DNA of 64,000 nt from Melieria omissa (lineage: Eukaryota > Arthropoda > Insecta > Diptera > Ulidiidae), in contig OZ020269.1 of the NCBI GenBank assembly GCA_963971225.1, positions 104,743,486 to 104,807,485 on the forward strand, written 5' to 3'. Below are positions 31,985 to 41,749 of the stretch, piece by piece. The notes under the pieces are model-generated. The model had not been told where the DNA came from, searched no databases, and saw only the letters and a list, made by a program, of their open reading frames with translations. Positions within the stretch are counted from its first letter, which is position 1; each line of letters opens with the position of its first letter. The translations under genes were made by a program, and so were the position numbers.

Positions 31985-32610
31985 TGTGAACACTTCGCTA
32001 ATGAAAAATTTATAATTTTGGATGTTGAATCCTACTTCATATTTTTGCACCAAGCGGCAACGACGGTTTTTACACTGACAACATCGAAACAAAACCAAAC
32101 GGAGTTAAATACGCCAGCAAATCCAAATTTGAACCAAAGGTGCTAGTGTGGGTGGCCATTTCTTCGAAGGGTGTCTCAGCGCTATTGATTCGCCCAAACA
32201 AAGCCAAAGCGGTCAATGCTGACGTTTAAATCGGTCAATGCTTGCAAAAATTGAAGCAATTCACTGGTAAATATCACACTGGCGACGAAATCATGTTTTG
32301 GGCGGATCTTGCAAGCTGTCACTATGCGAAAAAAAGCTGGATTGGTTGACCGAGTATTAAATACAATTTGTTGCCAAAGAAGGACAATCGTCCAAACGTG
32401 TCTCAGGCACGTCTAACCAAAAATGTCTGGGCAGTTCTCAAACGTATGGTGTACGAAAAGGGTTGGGAGGCACGGAACGAGCAAGAGTTGATTAATCGAA
32501 CCAAGCAAAAGTTGAAACAAATCGAGATAAACACCGTCCAAAACCTAAATCGGGACATTCGCTTTACACTGAGAAAAATCGAAGACAATGATCCTTTGAG
32601 TGTACTCTAA
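31985..32610 (+). pseudogene. Tc1-like transposase catalytic-domain relic
   Basis: The conceptual translation reads DVESYF, NGVKYASKSKFEPKVLVWVA, ISSKGVSALLIRPNKAKAVN, DEIMFWADLASCHYAKK (second catalytic Asp in WADLAS), then VSQARLTKNVWAVLKRMVYE and KGWEARNEQELINRTKQKLK. WADLASCHYA and A-L---WAVLKR-VYEKGW are typical of a Tc1/mariner-superfamily lineage widespread in insects. The last ~80 codons (32368-32610) are open, but stops at about 32226 and 32347 and the missing N-terminus make it a pseudogene. Terminal repeats were not found. Confidence 0.75.
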
Positions 32611-32747
32611 GTGTATTTTTGAGAGATGGCCAATAGACTGAAGTACCAAATAAAATAAATTTTCAATTCAATTGTCTGTTTTCAAATGGCGCGCGCCAGA
32701 AGTTAGTCTCAATATTTAGTGGACATATGTTATGAAAACAGACTTAC

Positions 32748-33442
32748 GTGTTCACTAGGCTCTCTTATGTCGTATCTCAACTGGCGACTATAGTTGGAAA
32801 ACCAGTAAAGGCTCTACAATCTATCACGGTTCAGTCAAGGCTGGTCGAGGAGTGTAAGATGGCGCTGAGCGCGCTAACTCGTTGTGCTGATATCACCCTT
32901 ATCTGGGTTCCTGGCCAAAGGAACATTGAAGGGAATGAGAGGGCGGAAGAATTGGCGCGCTCAGGGTCTCGCTTGACGCATGTGTCCCGATGCCGACGCC
33001 TTTGGAAGTTGTCAAGAGGGGCTGCTATCTGCAGTGTTTCAGTCTTGCCAATCGGAGATGGAAGTCGCTGACTTCCTGTCGTACCTCGCGGGCGATGTGG
33101 CCCTCCTACAATGAGCGGAGATCCTGCGAGTTTATACATAAATCTCGTACGGACCTCGCTAGGCTTACGGCAGTCATCACAGGCACCTGGACCATAGGTC
33201 CACATGCGGAGAGGCTAAGTATCCCCTTCAATACCCACTGTAGGAGCTGTGGGAATTTAGAGGAGAAAGAAACATCTAATCACTTTCTCTGTCACTGCCC
33301 AGCTTTGGCAAGGGTAAGATTTAAGTCTCTGGGGAACCACTTCCTTACTTGTTTAACCGAATGCTCGGCAGTAAGTGTGGGAACCTTCTTGGATACCTTA
33401 ATTTTTCCGGGTGAATTTAGTCATACGACGAACCAGGCTTAG
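32748..33442 (+). pseudogene. LINE (I/LOA-like) RNase H end and C-terminal Cys/His domain
   Basis: The first frame (32748-33071) has the end of RNase H: RLVEECKMALSALTRCADIT, LIWVPGQRNIEGNERAEELA-RSGS. A +1/-1 shift near 33000-33080 leads to the second frame (32990-33442), with SRTDLARLTAVITGTWTIGP, CRSCGNLEEKETSNHFLCHC, ARVRFKSLGNHFLTCL and a stop at 33442. WVPG-RNIEGNERAEELA is the fourth RNase H motif (here Glu at the usual Asp position). It is closely related to the fragment at 2-364 and shares its 3' UTR start. Confidence 0.85.
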
Positions 33443-33493
33443 TTTCGGTGAGCATGTGGTATCAAAACGGCGTCTATGCGCTAATTGTGACTT
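33443..33493 (+). mobile_element. LINE 3' UTR fragment
   Basis: GTGGTATCAAAACGGCG then ATGCGCTAATTG matches 438-470 downstream of the related LINE. It ends abruptly at a G homopolymer. Confidence 0.7.
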
Positions 33494-33512
33494 GGGGGGG
33501 GGGGGGGGGGGG
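33494..33512 (+). repeat. G19 homopolymer
   Basis: An uninterrupted run of 19 G, unusual in AT-rich fly DNA. It lies directly after the LINE 3' UTR. Length is uncertain because homopolymers are error-prone. Confidence 0.8.
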
Positions 33513-33659
33513 AGACAACTGTGAGACAGCAACTTCAACCAACTTGGATGAAACTTCCCGTCATCTTAGACCAATGCTCGCAGTTTTTTCTGTCTCCATG
33601 CGAATGGGACTGCAGACAGTTGATGGGCCTAATCAAGGTCTATTTTCTGTTAGCAAATG

Positions 33660-33845
33660 AAAAAGGAAAACATATCTGACAATGCGCTTAGTCCTGTCTA
33701 TAAGAAGGATTATGAGACAGCAGACCACTTTCTGTGTAAATGTGGTGCGTACGTCTGAATCAGGGATGCGACATTTGGCACAGATGTATTTAAAAGGCTT
33801 CTTGGGTCTTTGGTACCACAGAGTCTACTTAGATTTCTCCAGAGG
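33660..33845 (+). pseudogene. LINE C-terminal Cys/His relic split by a mariner
   Basis: The frame KKDYETADHFLCKCGAYV then IRDATFGTDVFKRLLGSL and LLRFLQRY carries the H-x3-C-x-C half of a LINE C-terminal box. One in-frame stop follows GAYV. The mariner at 33848 is inserted directly after LQRY; sequence after 35137 (LGLKNLQPP) may be its continuation. Confidence 0.6.
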
Positions 33846-33847
33846 TA

Positions 33848-35135
33848 TCAGGTGTACAACTTTGCTTCCGCCGTTTTCCGATTGGTGGCTGTACCGGCTG
33901 AGGCTGGTTGAAATACATAGATGGTAATGCCTTTAAAGTGAGTGTGGACAGTGCCTAACGAATTGTCATCGCCGTTTCAGTGACAGTTGTTCTTGTTTTC
34001 GTATTATTCACGCTCGAAAATGTCCGTTTATGTGCCCAATTCTCGCCATTTGCGGGAAGTTTTACTTTTCTGTTACAATTCGAAAAAAAAATGCAGCTGA
34101 AGCGCATCGAATGCTCTCAGAAACTTACGGTGATGCTGCTCTGAGTGAAAGAACGTGTCGGGAGTGGTTTCAACGTTTTAAAAATGGTGATTTCGATGTC
34201 GAAGACAAACATGGTGGTGGAAGAGAAAAAACCTTCAAAGATGAACAACTAGAAGCATTGCTTGATGAAGATTCGTGCCAAACCCAAGAAGAGCTTGCCG
34301 AATCGTTGGGAGTGAGTCAGCAAGCCATTTCAAAACGTCTCAAGGCCCTGGGCATGATTCAGAAAGAAGGAAACTGGGTGCCGTACGAGTTGAAACCGAG
34401 GGACATCGAGCGCCGTCTATTTATATGTGAGCAACTGCTTCAAAGACAAAATCGTAGGGGGTTTTTACATCGAATCGTAACCGGTGATAAAAACTGGGTT
34501 CGATACGATAATCCTAAACGCAGAAAATCATGGGGAAAGCCCGGGCATGCTTCTTCGTCGAAGGCAAAACCGAATATTCACGGCGCCAAGGTTATGATTT
34601 GTATTTGGTGGGATCAGCTCGGTGTGATTTACTACGAGCTCTTAAAACCGGGTGAAACCATCACAGGAGATCGCTACCGAACGCAACTGATGCGCCTTAG
34701 TCGCGCGCTAAAAGAACAGCGGCCACAATATCAAGAGCGACATGATAAAGTCATCCTCCAACACGACAATGCTCGGCCTCACGTCGCAAAAGTGGTCAAA
34801 AAGTACCTGGAAACGCTGAAATGGGAAGTCTTGCCCCACCCGCCGTATTCCCCAGATGTCGCCCCTTCTGACTTCCACCTATTCCGTTCGATGGCACACG
34901 GCCTGGCAGATCAACATTTTCAATCCTTCGAAGAATTGGAAAAATGGATTGCTTCATGGATAGCGTCAAAAGAGGACTCCTTTTTTCGAGCCGGGATCCG
35001 AAAATTGCCGGAAAGATGGGAGAAAGTTGTCGCTAGCGACGGACAATACTTTGAATAATACATCTGTAAGCACTTTTTCGCAATAAAGCTTTTAATTTTG
35101 GAAAAAAAACGGCGGAAGCAAAGTTGTACACCTGA
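33848..35135 (+). mobile_element. Full-length mariner element (mauritiana-type), 1288 bp
   Basis: Perfect 30-bp terminal inverted repeats start TCAGGTGTACAACTTTGCTT and continue CCGCCGTTTT. TA duplications lie at 33846-33847 and 35136-35137. Length, a 172-bp 5' UTR and a 77-bp 3' UTR with AATAAA at about 35081 all fit the mauritiana/Mos1-type layout. Identical termini and a nearly intact transposase point to recent insertion. It sits in a LINE relic. It shares GGTGTACAA termini with the deletion derivative at 9743, though the TIRs differ after that (CTTTGCTTCC against GTAGAAAACC), so the two copies are different subtypes. Confidence 0.93.
34020..35058 (+). pseudogene. mariner transposase, one frameshift from intact (345 codons expected)
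   Basis: The expected start is ATG 34020 (SVYVPNSRHLREVLLFCYNS), 172 bp from the element end. Nine A at 34083-34091, where eight would keep the frame, send it to a stop at 34098-34100. The other frame is open from 34030 to the stop at 35058. Domains in that 342-residue frame are the N-terminal HTH (AAEAHRMLSETYGDAALSER; SCQTQEELAESLGVSQQAIS), the linker motif WVPYEL (WVPHEL in most mariners) at 116-121, and the catalytic triad: Asp153 (TGDKNW), Asp246 (HDNARPH) and Asp281 (SPDVAPSDFHLF). Exactly 34 residues separate the last two (D34D). Correcting one base would give 345 residues, the Mos1 length. The extra A may be real or an assembly error. Confidence 0.9.
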
Positions 35136-35137
35136 TA

Positions 35138-37834
35138 AGTTAGGCTTAAAGAACCTGCAACCTCCAGTTGCAGCAAAATGGATACACACTCTGTGTGACT
35201 GCCGTGGCAGAAAAAAAATATCCCACATTAAATCATTCACATGTTCCTGGTTTACTGAACCATAGACAATCTAATTTTCGGGTGTTTTAATGCAGCAAAA
35301 TCCTATAATATGAATTGAACTCAGAATAATATTGAACTCTTAGAACTACTCACTGCTAATAGTTCTTTTCACTTTTTTACAATAAAATATGAACTTTGAA
35401 CCCCAGTGACCAGCGATTTTAGCTCTCATCCATGAGGTCCACAGACGTTCATTTTCAGTTTTTTCTATAGTATTCTACTTTAATTTATCCAATATAGATT
35501 TAATCTTAATTTTTTTTATTTATGTATGAACACAGTAATTTTATTGTATTATTCAATGTTTTTATTATTTAATTATTTTTAATTTATAATTAAAGCAAAA
35601 GGCACTAAATATTGTTTTTCAAAAAATCACCTTGTAGTCACACAAGGTGTAGTGACAAGGTGACAAGGTGATGACAAACAAACAAAAATACATTCAATTT
35701 TTGTAAATTTTTGTTAGAATTTTATTATTATTATTTAATATTCTTTATAATTTTATTATTTTAAATTAATACGCAATTATTTCACTACTTAAATTAAAGC
35801 AACGGCATGAAATAATTTTTCCATAAACTCAGTTCAATGAATAAAAGCGAAAGTCCCCTGTTGCAAAGTAAATTCAGATACGTACCGATAATTTTTTCAT
35901 GAATGCCCTTCCGCACCTCCTCACACACTGCTCCCCTTCCACTTCAACTGCTTCGACTACTATGCCAGCGTGACTTATTGCCACACCTTCCTGCCTCTCA
36001 CACCAACGTCACTCACCCACCCACCAAATGCAAACGCGTCGCTCTGCCGTACTTTGCTATTTGCAGTGCGAGTTAATGCTGTGCCAGTTATTGTTGTTGT
36101 TGTTGTGCTGCTGGTGTTGACCACGGCGAGCGCTGTTAATGAAGATGCCGCTGATACGAGTGCGGCGCTGTTGGCTGTTGGCTGTTGACGATGATTTCCA
36201 TCATCATGTGGCCGGTCATGCCGGAGCGTGGCGTGCGCTCCAAATGAGTTTCAATGCTGACACATGCGAACAGGCAAACAGAAAAAAAACATATAATGCG
36301 CAAAACTTTTTGCGGACGCGCCGGGCAGCGAAACCTTTAACGGACACTTACAAATGTGTGGCCATTATTTGCCTGACCGCGGCGAGTGCGCGCTCGCATT
36401 GCAACCAACGACGACGACGGACGCCTGCTGGCCTCATGCCATTCAACCGAAAGGCACTTGCACACACACACACAGACTCACACCAACGCAGTGCAGACTC
36501 TTTTCAGCAGACCGCCGTCTGCGCACATGAGAGGAAAATGCGAGCCGTTGGCATGGCGGCTGGTGTTGCCGCCGGACTTCCGCCACTATATCAATTTCCA
36601 CATGTAATAGATTACGGGTTATTTTCTTTTTAATTTAAACCATCACTTTAGACCACAAACGCAAATGCACCGTGCAAACACACACACACACACACTCAAA
36701 CACACACACACATATAAATGTTCTGCACACATGCCGAAATTTACTCATTTCGCTGGGCAAACAAGTTGGCGTGAGCTTTTGACATGCGAGTGCGAAGTGT
36801 GGTGTGAGGACGAGGTGGGGTGGCGAGTACTGCTGCACTTGCATACGAAAAGCCAAAATCGTAAATTAGTTTGTAAAATAGGTTACATGGAGCTGCTGTA
36901 GTTTCCGTGCTTGTTGCGACTTCTAATATTAAATTCACTTAGGTATTGGATAATAGATTCCATTGAAGTGCTCATATATCCTGACAGGACATATGAGTGT
37001 TGCCGGATGCTGCTGGCAGCACGGACGCCTAATTTATTTGACAGCATTTGCATTCGGACACGCTTGACCCAGTGCGAGCGAGTGAAAAATGCGCAACTCG
37101 CTGCTCGTTGCTATTTAGTAGACAATTTTTGGGCGTTTGAAGGCATTTGAAATTTACTCCTTGAAATATGAGGTCGCATAGAAAATACGAAAACATTAAC
37201 TTAGAAAAATATTTGTTAAAAAAAACGCGCTGCATTAAGTGCAAAACCTTTTCATTGAACATTGAACTTTTCAGTGTTGTCGCAGCTTTTGATTCACTCG
37301 ATTGCTTTGTACAACAATGAAAAATCTCTGAAGACTTGGAAGTTTTTATAATCTGTTGCAACTTTTTTTACTAAAAACAAAAATATGAAAATTCGTATTT
37401 TCCCATTTCCCTGCATCCAAACAACACTTACACGAGCATAAAATCGCATTTAGCCGAAATCGCACTCAAACTTTGACAGTTTACTTAACACAAATGTTAA
37501 GTGCGAGCGTCTGTATTCCCACCTCACATAAAAATTGTCTGTCTGTCAATTTGCAATTGAAAGTTTTGTCAAAACTTTTTTAAATACTCGTACAACTGAC
37601 ATGGCTATATGTAAAAATTGCAATAATATTTCAATGAAATATTCTTGCCAGCGCAGGTTAGATGTTAAAAGCTATGGGACGAGTTAAAAGCGGCGAGAAA
37701 ATTTTTTGTTACTGCATAGAAAACTGAAATCAATATTAAAACACATTTTTTACTTTAGCAAATAAAGTGCAATTTGTTTATTGAAGTTTTGAGATTTATT
37801 TGTGAAATATTCAAAGTACAGTTGAGAGAAATAT
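35138..37834. other. Noncoding, apparently single-copy DNA
   Basis: AT-rich from 35250 to 35900, GC-richer from 35900 to 37150 with a GTT run near 36091-36105 and CA runs at 36464-36475 and 36679-36712. Frames up to 164 codons (36139-36633) have no motif. Nothing else recognised. Confidence 0.5.
36679..36712. repeat. (AC)n microsatellite, two blocks
   Basis: Two AC runs separated by TCAA. Confidence 0.95.
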
Positions 37835-38570
37835 TAAAATAAAATAAAATAAAATAAAATAAAATAAAATAAAATAAAATAAAATAAAATAAAATAAAAT
37901 AAAACAAAATAAAATAAAATAAAATAAAATAAAATAAAATAAAATAAAATAAAATAAAATAAAATAAAATAAAATAAAATAAAATAAAATAAAATAAAAT
38001 AAAATAAAATAAAATAAAATAAAATAAAATAAAATAAAATAAAATAAAATAAAATAAAATAAAATAAAATAAAATAAAATAAAATAAAATAAAATAAAAT
38101 AAAACAAAACAAAACAAAACAAAACAAAATAAAATAAAATAAAATATAATAAAATAAAATAAAATAAAATAAAATAAAATAAAATAAAATAAAATAAAAT
38201 AAAATAAAATAAAATAAAATAAAATAAAATAAAATAAAATAAAATAAAAGAAAAGAAAAGAAAAGAAAAGAAAAGAAAAGAAAAGAAAAGAAAAGAAAAG
38301 AAAAGAAAAGAAAAGAAAAGAAAAGAAAAGAAAAGAAAAGAAAAGAAAAGAAAAGAAAAGAAAAGAAAAGAAAAGAAAAGAAAAGAAAAGAAAAGAAAAG
38401 AAAAGAAAAGAAAAGAAAAGAAAAGAAAAGAAAAGAAAAGAAAAGAAAAGAAAAGAAAAGAAAAGAAAAGAAAAGAAAAGAAAAGAAAAGAAAAGAAAAG
38501 AAAAGAAAAGAAAAGAAAAGAAAATAAAAGAAAATAAAATAAAATAAATAAAATAGAATAAAATAAAATT
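37835..38570. repeat. 735-bp pentanucleotide microsatellite in blocks (AAAAT/AAAAC/AAAAG)
   Basis: AAAAT units run from 37835 to 38100 with a single AAAAC at 37901. A block of AAAAC follows at 38101-38125, AAAAT again to 38245, a homogeneous AAAAG block at 38246-38530 with one AAAAT near its end, then irregular AAAAT to 38570. The open frames on the complement (ILFYF and FLFFS repeats) are compositional and not genes. Confidence 0.98.
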
Positions 38571-40107
38571 AAAAAATTAAAAACAATATAAATTAAAATC
38601 AAAAAAAAATATTACATTTATATTAAAAAAAATTCAAATATAAGGAAACTCATAATGTTGAATATCAAATTGAGTTTTTAAGAAAGTCAAATTTAAAAAA
38701 AAAATGTCTCCGATTTTAAATTGTTTTAGGCAAGAGCAAAAACTTAAGTCCTTAAGGTGTTTTGAAGATTTCCGTTTACTTTAGGCAAGAGGAAGAATAC
38801 TTAAATATTTAGAAACGTGTTTAAATTCGACAAAAGGACTGAGGTCTTTTCAGATCAGTCTATTCAGATCACCTTCGTACTTCTTCAACTTAGGTTCTTT
38901 TTCCAACTTACATCTATGTCATACAACTCATCTCACTACTGAAGTTTACACTATGCTAAACATTTTACTGCTTACTTTTACTTGGTTTTAAATTTACAGA
39001 TTATTTTTCCAAAGTTTATATTAAAAAATCTTGATCCTATTAACCACTGACGAATATTTCTATTTCTGTCTTGAGATATCACAAGTCAACGCTGCATTCA
39101 ATTGCTTCTTGTGTTTACTTTTGGCCATTAATTTGCATAGTTTTAGGAACCAATAAGAACCAATTTTAATAAAACCCACTCAACAATTCCAATTTGATGT
39201 ACATCAATAACATCAAATTAGAAATGCAAACAACTTTCAAGTAATTTCTCACACCAACACAAAACACTATTTTAACAACCACAACCAGCGCAAAGGTAGA
39301 TCTTCAACCATTCCAGCAGTCAGACAACCATTATCGGCAAACAAACATTGCACATCAATTTCGAGTCATCAATTTCACATATAATCACCAAACAACCACA
39401 ACAAAATGGCCGCCACATTATTGGTGCAGTCATTGCTTGGACTTTGCCCATTAGTTCATCAATAACGATTTCAAGTCGTTGATATAACCAACACTAACGA
39501 ACGAATGGAAAAAGCTTCGCCATAAATCTAAACGAAATTGCCCGCGTTTTGAGATAAATGCTCACAGGTCGAAATTAAATGGCCAACAAATTAAATGGCA
39601 ATGCCACACATCAGTTTGTGATGCGCAGCAAACAAAAAATGCCAACAACAATAACTGCCTGCCGCAGTAATGTGCACTAAATATCCATACACCACCGACC
39701 ACCAAAAGATGCCGCGTCTCACTCCAAAAATTTCGAAATCAAATGAACAAAAAAATAAAATTCACCAAAAGTGGTAAAAGGCAGCAATAAAATTGGAAGG
39801 CGGCTCAAAGTCATTTGAGAGTGCAGAGCGGCCAAGAAAAAAGGTACATTGCAAGTTTTCAATTACGAAAATTTTTCACGGCACGAGTGTTTGCCAATGG
39901 AATAGCAAATACCATTTGCCGTTAGGTTCATTGAACGCCTACGAAAGTAACGGAAAATACGAGTATCAGACCGTCGGAATGGCGATGGAGTATGGTCAGG
40001 TCGGAATAGAGGAAATGGTTATGGATAAATTAATCATTTATATACAAAAGTTACAGATGGAGAAAAATTTGTTAGTTGCTGTTTGTTTCAAAAATGTACG
40101 AAATTGA
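38571..40107. other. Noncoding, nothing recognised
   Basis: AT-rich, with CAAC/ACCA-rich sequence around 39180-39420. A 104-codon frame at 39793-40107 has no recognised motif. It ends just before the mariner-like relic and could be part of that element or chance. Confidence 0.45.
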
Positions 40108-40318
40108 GGGTTGAAACTGAATGAACTTGAAACAAATATGGAGAAACAAAATACAACTGTCGATGAAAGGACAACCATATTCTGATGTTGAAACGATTGA
40201 AAAGGCGACGACCGACAGTTTGAAGACAATGGATACAGATGGCCTCAAAAAATCATTCGATGATCTAATTGATAGTACAAAGCGTTGTATCGAAGCAGAA
40301 GGAGACTATTTTGAATAA
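40108..40318 (+). pseudogene. mariner-like transposase C-terminal relic
   Basis: The open frame ends with VETIEKATTDSLKTMDTDGL, KKSFDDLIDSTKRCIEAEGD, YFE and a stop. The pattern ...K-----F-----...RCI--EGDYFE is the typical C-terminus of mariner-type transposases. No catalytic motifs are visible upstream, so the copy is 5' truncated or too diverged. It is not closely similar to the 33.8-kb element, which ends RWEKVVASDGQYFE. Confidence 0.65.
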
Positions 40319-41540
40319 AATTAATGAATTAAAAAAAAGGTATTTGTTGTTTTGTTTTTTTGAGCAGTCTTGGTTTCCGAAAGTCCTTGTGCTCATAACT
40401 ATTAATAGCTTTCACCATCTGTCGTAATGTCCCTGACAAATTACTTAAAAGATGGCTAGTCTAGTTCCCAAAAAGACTTGTTGACATTCTATAATAACGA
40501 AGAAGCCCTCATGACAAGGTTGTAGGGTTGTTTCGGACCATGCCACAAGTAAAAAGATTTGCTGATTTTGTGGTTCCATCAGTTTGGTGTGATATCTACG
40601 ATTAAACCAATTGTGAACTGAGTCTCTTCTTCTTCATCTTCTAAAAGAACTCCCAACCCATTGAGAATCATGACTTGAATCGCAATGGTCTTCTAATTTT
40701 TGAGGACCTGATCGTCTGAATCACTAAAGCCTTCAATTTAAGATGGTCCTGAATGAGCTACTTTAAGTTTGTGGAATCTAAACACCGAGCGACAATGATC
40801 GCCTGTTCCTTAAAAAAATATGCGGGCTGCCTTCTTTCTTGATGCTGAGAGCTGTCATTCAAAGTTTAAACTTTGCCGAGGCGCTATTCTTTATGTTTTC
40901 CTGATGACAAGGGTTGTAGGATTTGAATCATGCCAAGGATATAGAATATCACTGATTTTGTATTATAAATCCATTTCGAAAACTGGCATTTGTTTTAGAA
41001 ACCGATTTATAATACTCGTTGAAAATAATGTCCTAAATCACAATGCGCTTGAATTTTTCAAATTTGTGGTATCTTCAAATCTGGTGACAGTGTTCCCCTG
41101 ATATTTAAAACAAAGATTGGATATGTCTTGCTTTCACCATTCTGTAGGCCATCGATCAAAATTTAAGCTCTATTTTCCATGCTCCCAAGGTTTTCATGCC
41201 AATGCAGCTGGCGAGCTTTAAGCTTTCATGCAACTATCATAATTTATAAAATTTTCATAAATTGGAAATAATTTTTATAAATTGTACAAATCTCTGCCTT
41301 CATTCATCATTCTCACCGACAAGAATGAAAATTCAAAGGAATATTTTCTCATAAAACGACAAAAGATCTTCTACACGTACTTACTATGTTTATCTATGTT
41401 TACATAACAATAGGTATATATATCATTAAGCATATATATCAAGTAAGTATGTAAAACAATTACATTATATCTAAGTATATATAACAATGAAAATAATTTG
41501 TGTTTCATATGGAAGAACCTCGATCATTCGAGTAAGTCGA
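40319..41540. other. Noncoding with a faint internal duplication
   Basis: CATGACAAGGTTGTAGG..TT...CATGCCA near 40513-40545 recurs at about 40903-40940 (GATGACAAGGGTTGTAGGAT, then CATGCCA), and CTTTCACCAT recurs at 40411 and 41131. This suggests an old, strongly decayed duplication. TATATA-rich sequence runs from 41400 to 41500. No gene recognised. Confidence 0.4.
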
Positions 41541-41545
41541 TTCAA

Positions 41546-41616
41546 GTTCAGTTGGTTTAAAAAGCTGAGGCAGTAACGGTTGCCCAGAACAATTCTTAGT
41601 ATCTCGGATCGTCACC
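41546..41616 (+). promoter_or_regulatory. Candidate core promoter and 5' leader
   Basis: TTCAGTT at 41547-41553 fits the arthropod initiator (TCAGTT, A at 41550 as +1). GGTTG at 41578-41582 fits a DPE core (RGWYV), one base off ideal spacing. TTTAAAAAG at 41556 is TATA-like but lies downstream of the initiator, so only one of the two arrangements can be real. A leader with GTCACC before ATG follows. No expression evidence; initiator matches occur by chance. Confidence 0.25.
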
Positions 41617-41656
41617 ATGATGGACGTCAGTCCCATGGAGAGAAAATCGAACTCCC
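41617..41656 (+). CDS. Candidate first coding exon (13 codons) with splice donor
   Basis: CACC-ATG-ATG begins MMDVSPMERKSNS, and the reading ends at CCC|GTAAGTATC, a good 5' splice site at 41657. Without splicing the frame stops at 41691. It combines a good Kozak-like context, an initiator-like element 67 bp upstream and a consensus donor, which is the best host-exon signal I found. I do not recognise the peptide and see no partner exon downstream in this window, so the intron would have to be long. It may be chance. Confidence 0.25.
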
Positions 41657-41749
41657 GTAAGTATCACTTCTACAAAGTATTCACGTCATAGTATAGTTAA
41701 ATAAATCAACAAAATTTTAAAATGAATAAAAACTATATACAACAATAAA

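Noticed and set aside
32990..33442. Stand-alone zinc-finger gene
   Set aside because: The Cys/His box is the known C-terminal domain of I-like LINEs, with RNase H just upstream in another frame.
36139..36633. 164-codon frame
   Set aside because: Composition-driven in GC-richer DNA with CA repeats; no motif, and overlapping alternative frames.
37755..38602. Long FLFFS/ILFYF frames on the minus strand
   Set aside because: Products of the AAAAT/AAAAG microsatellite.
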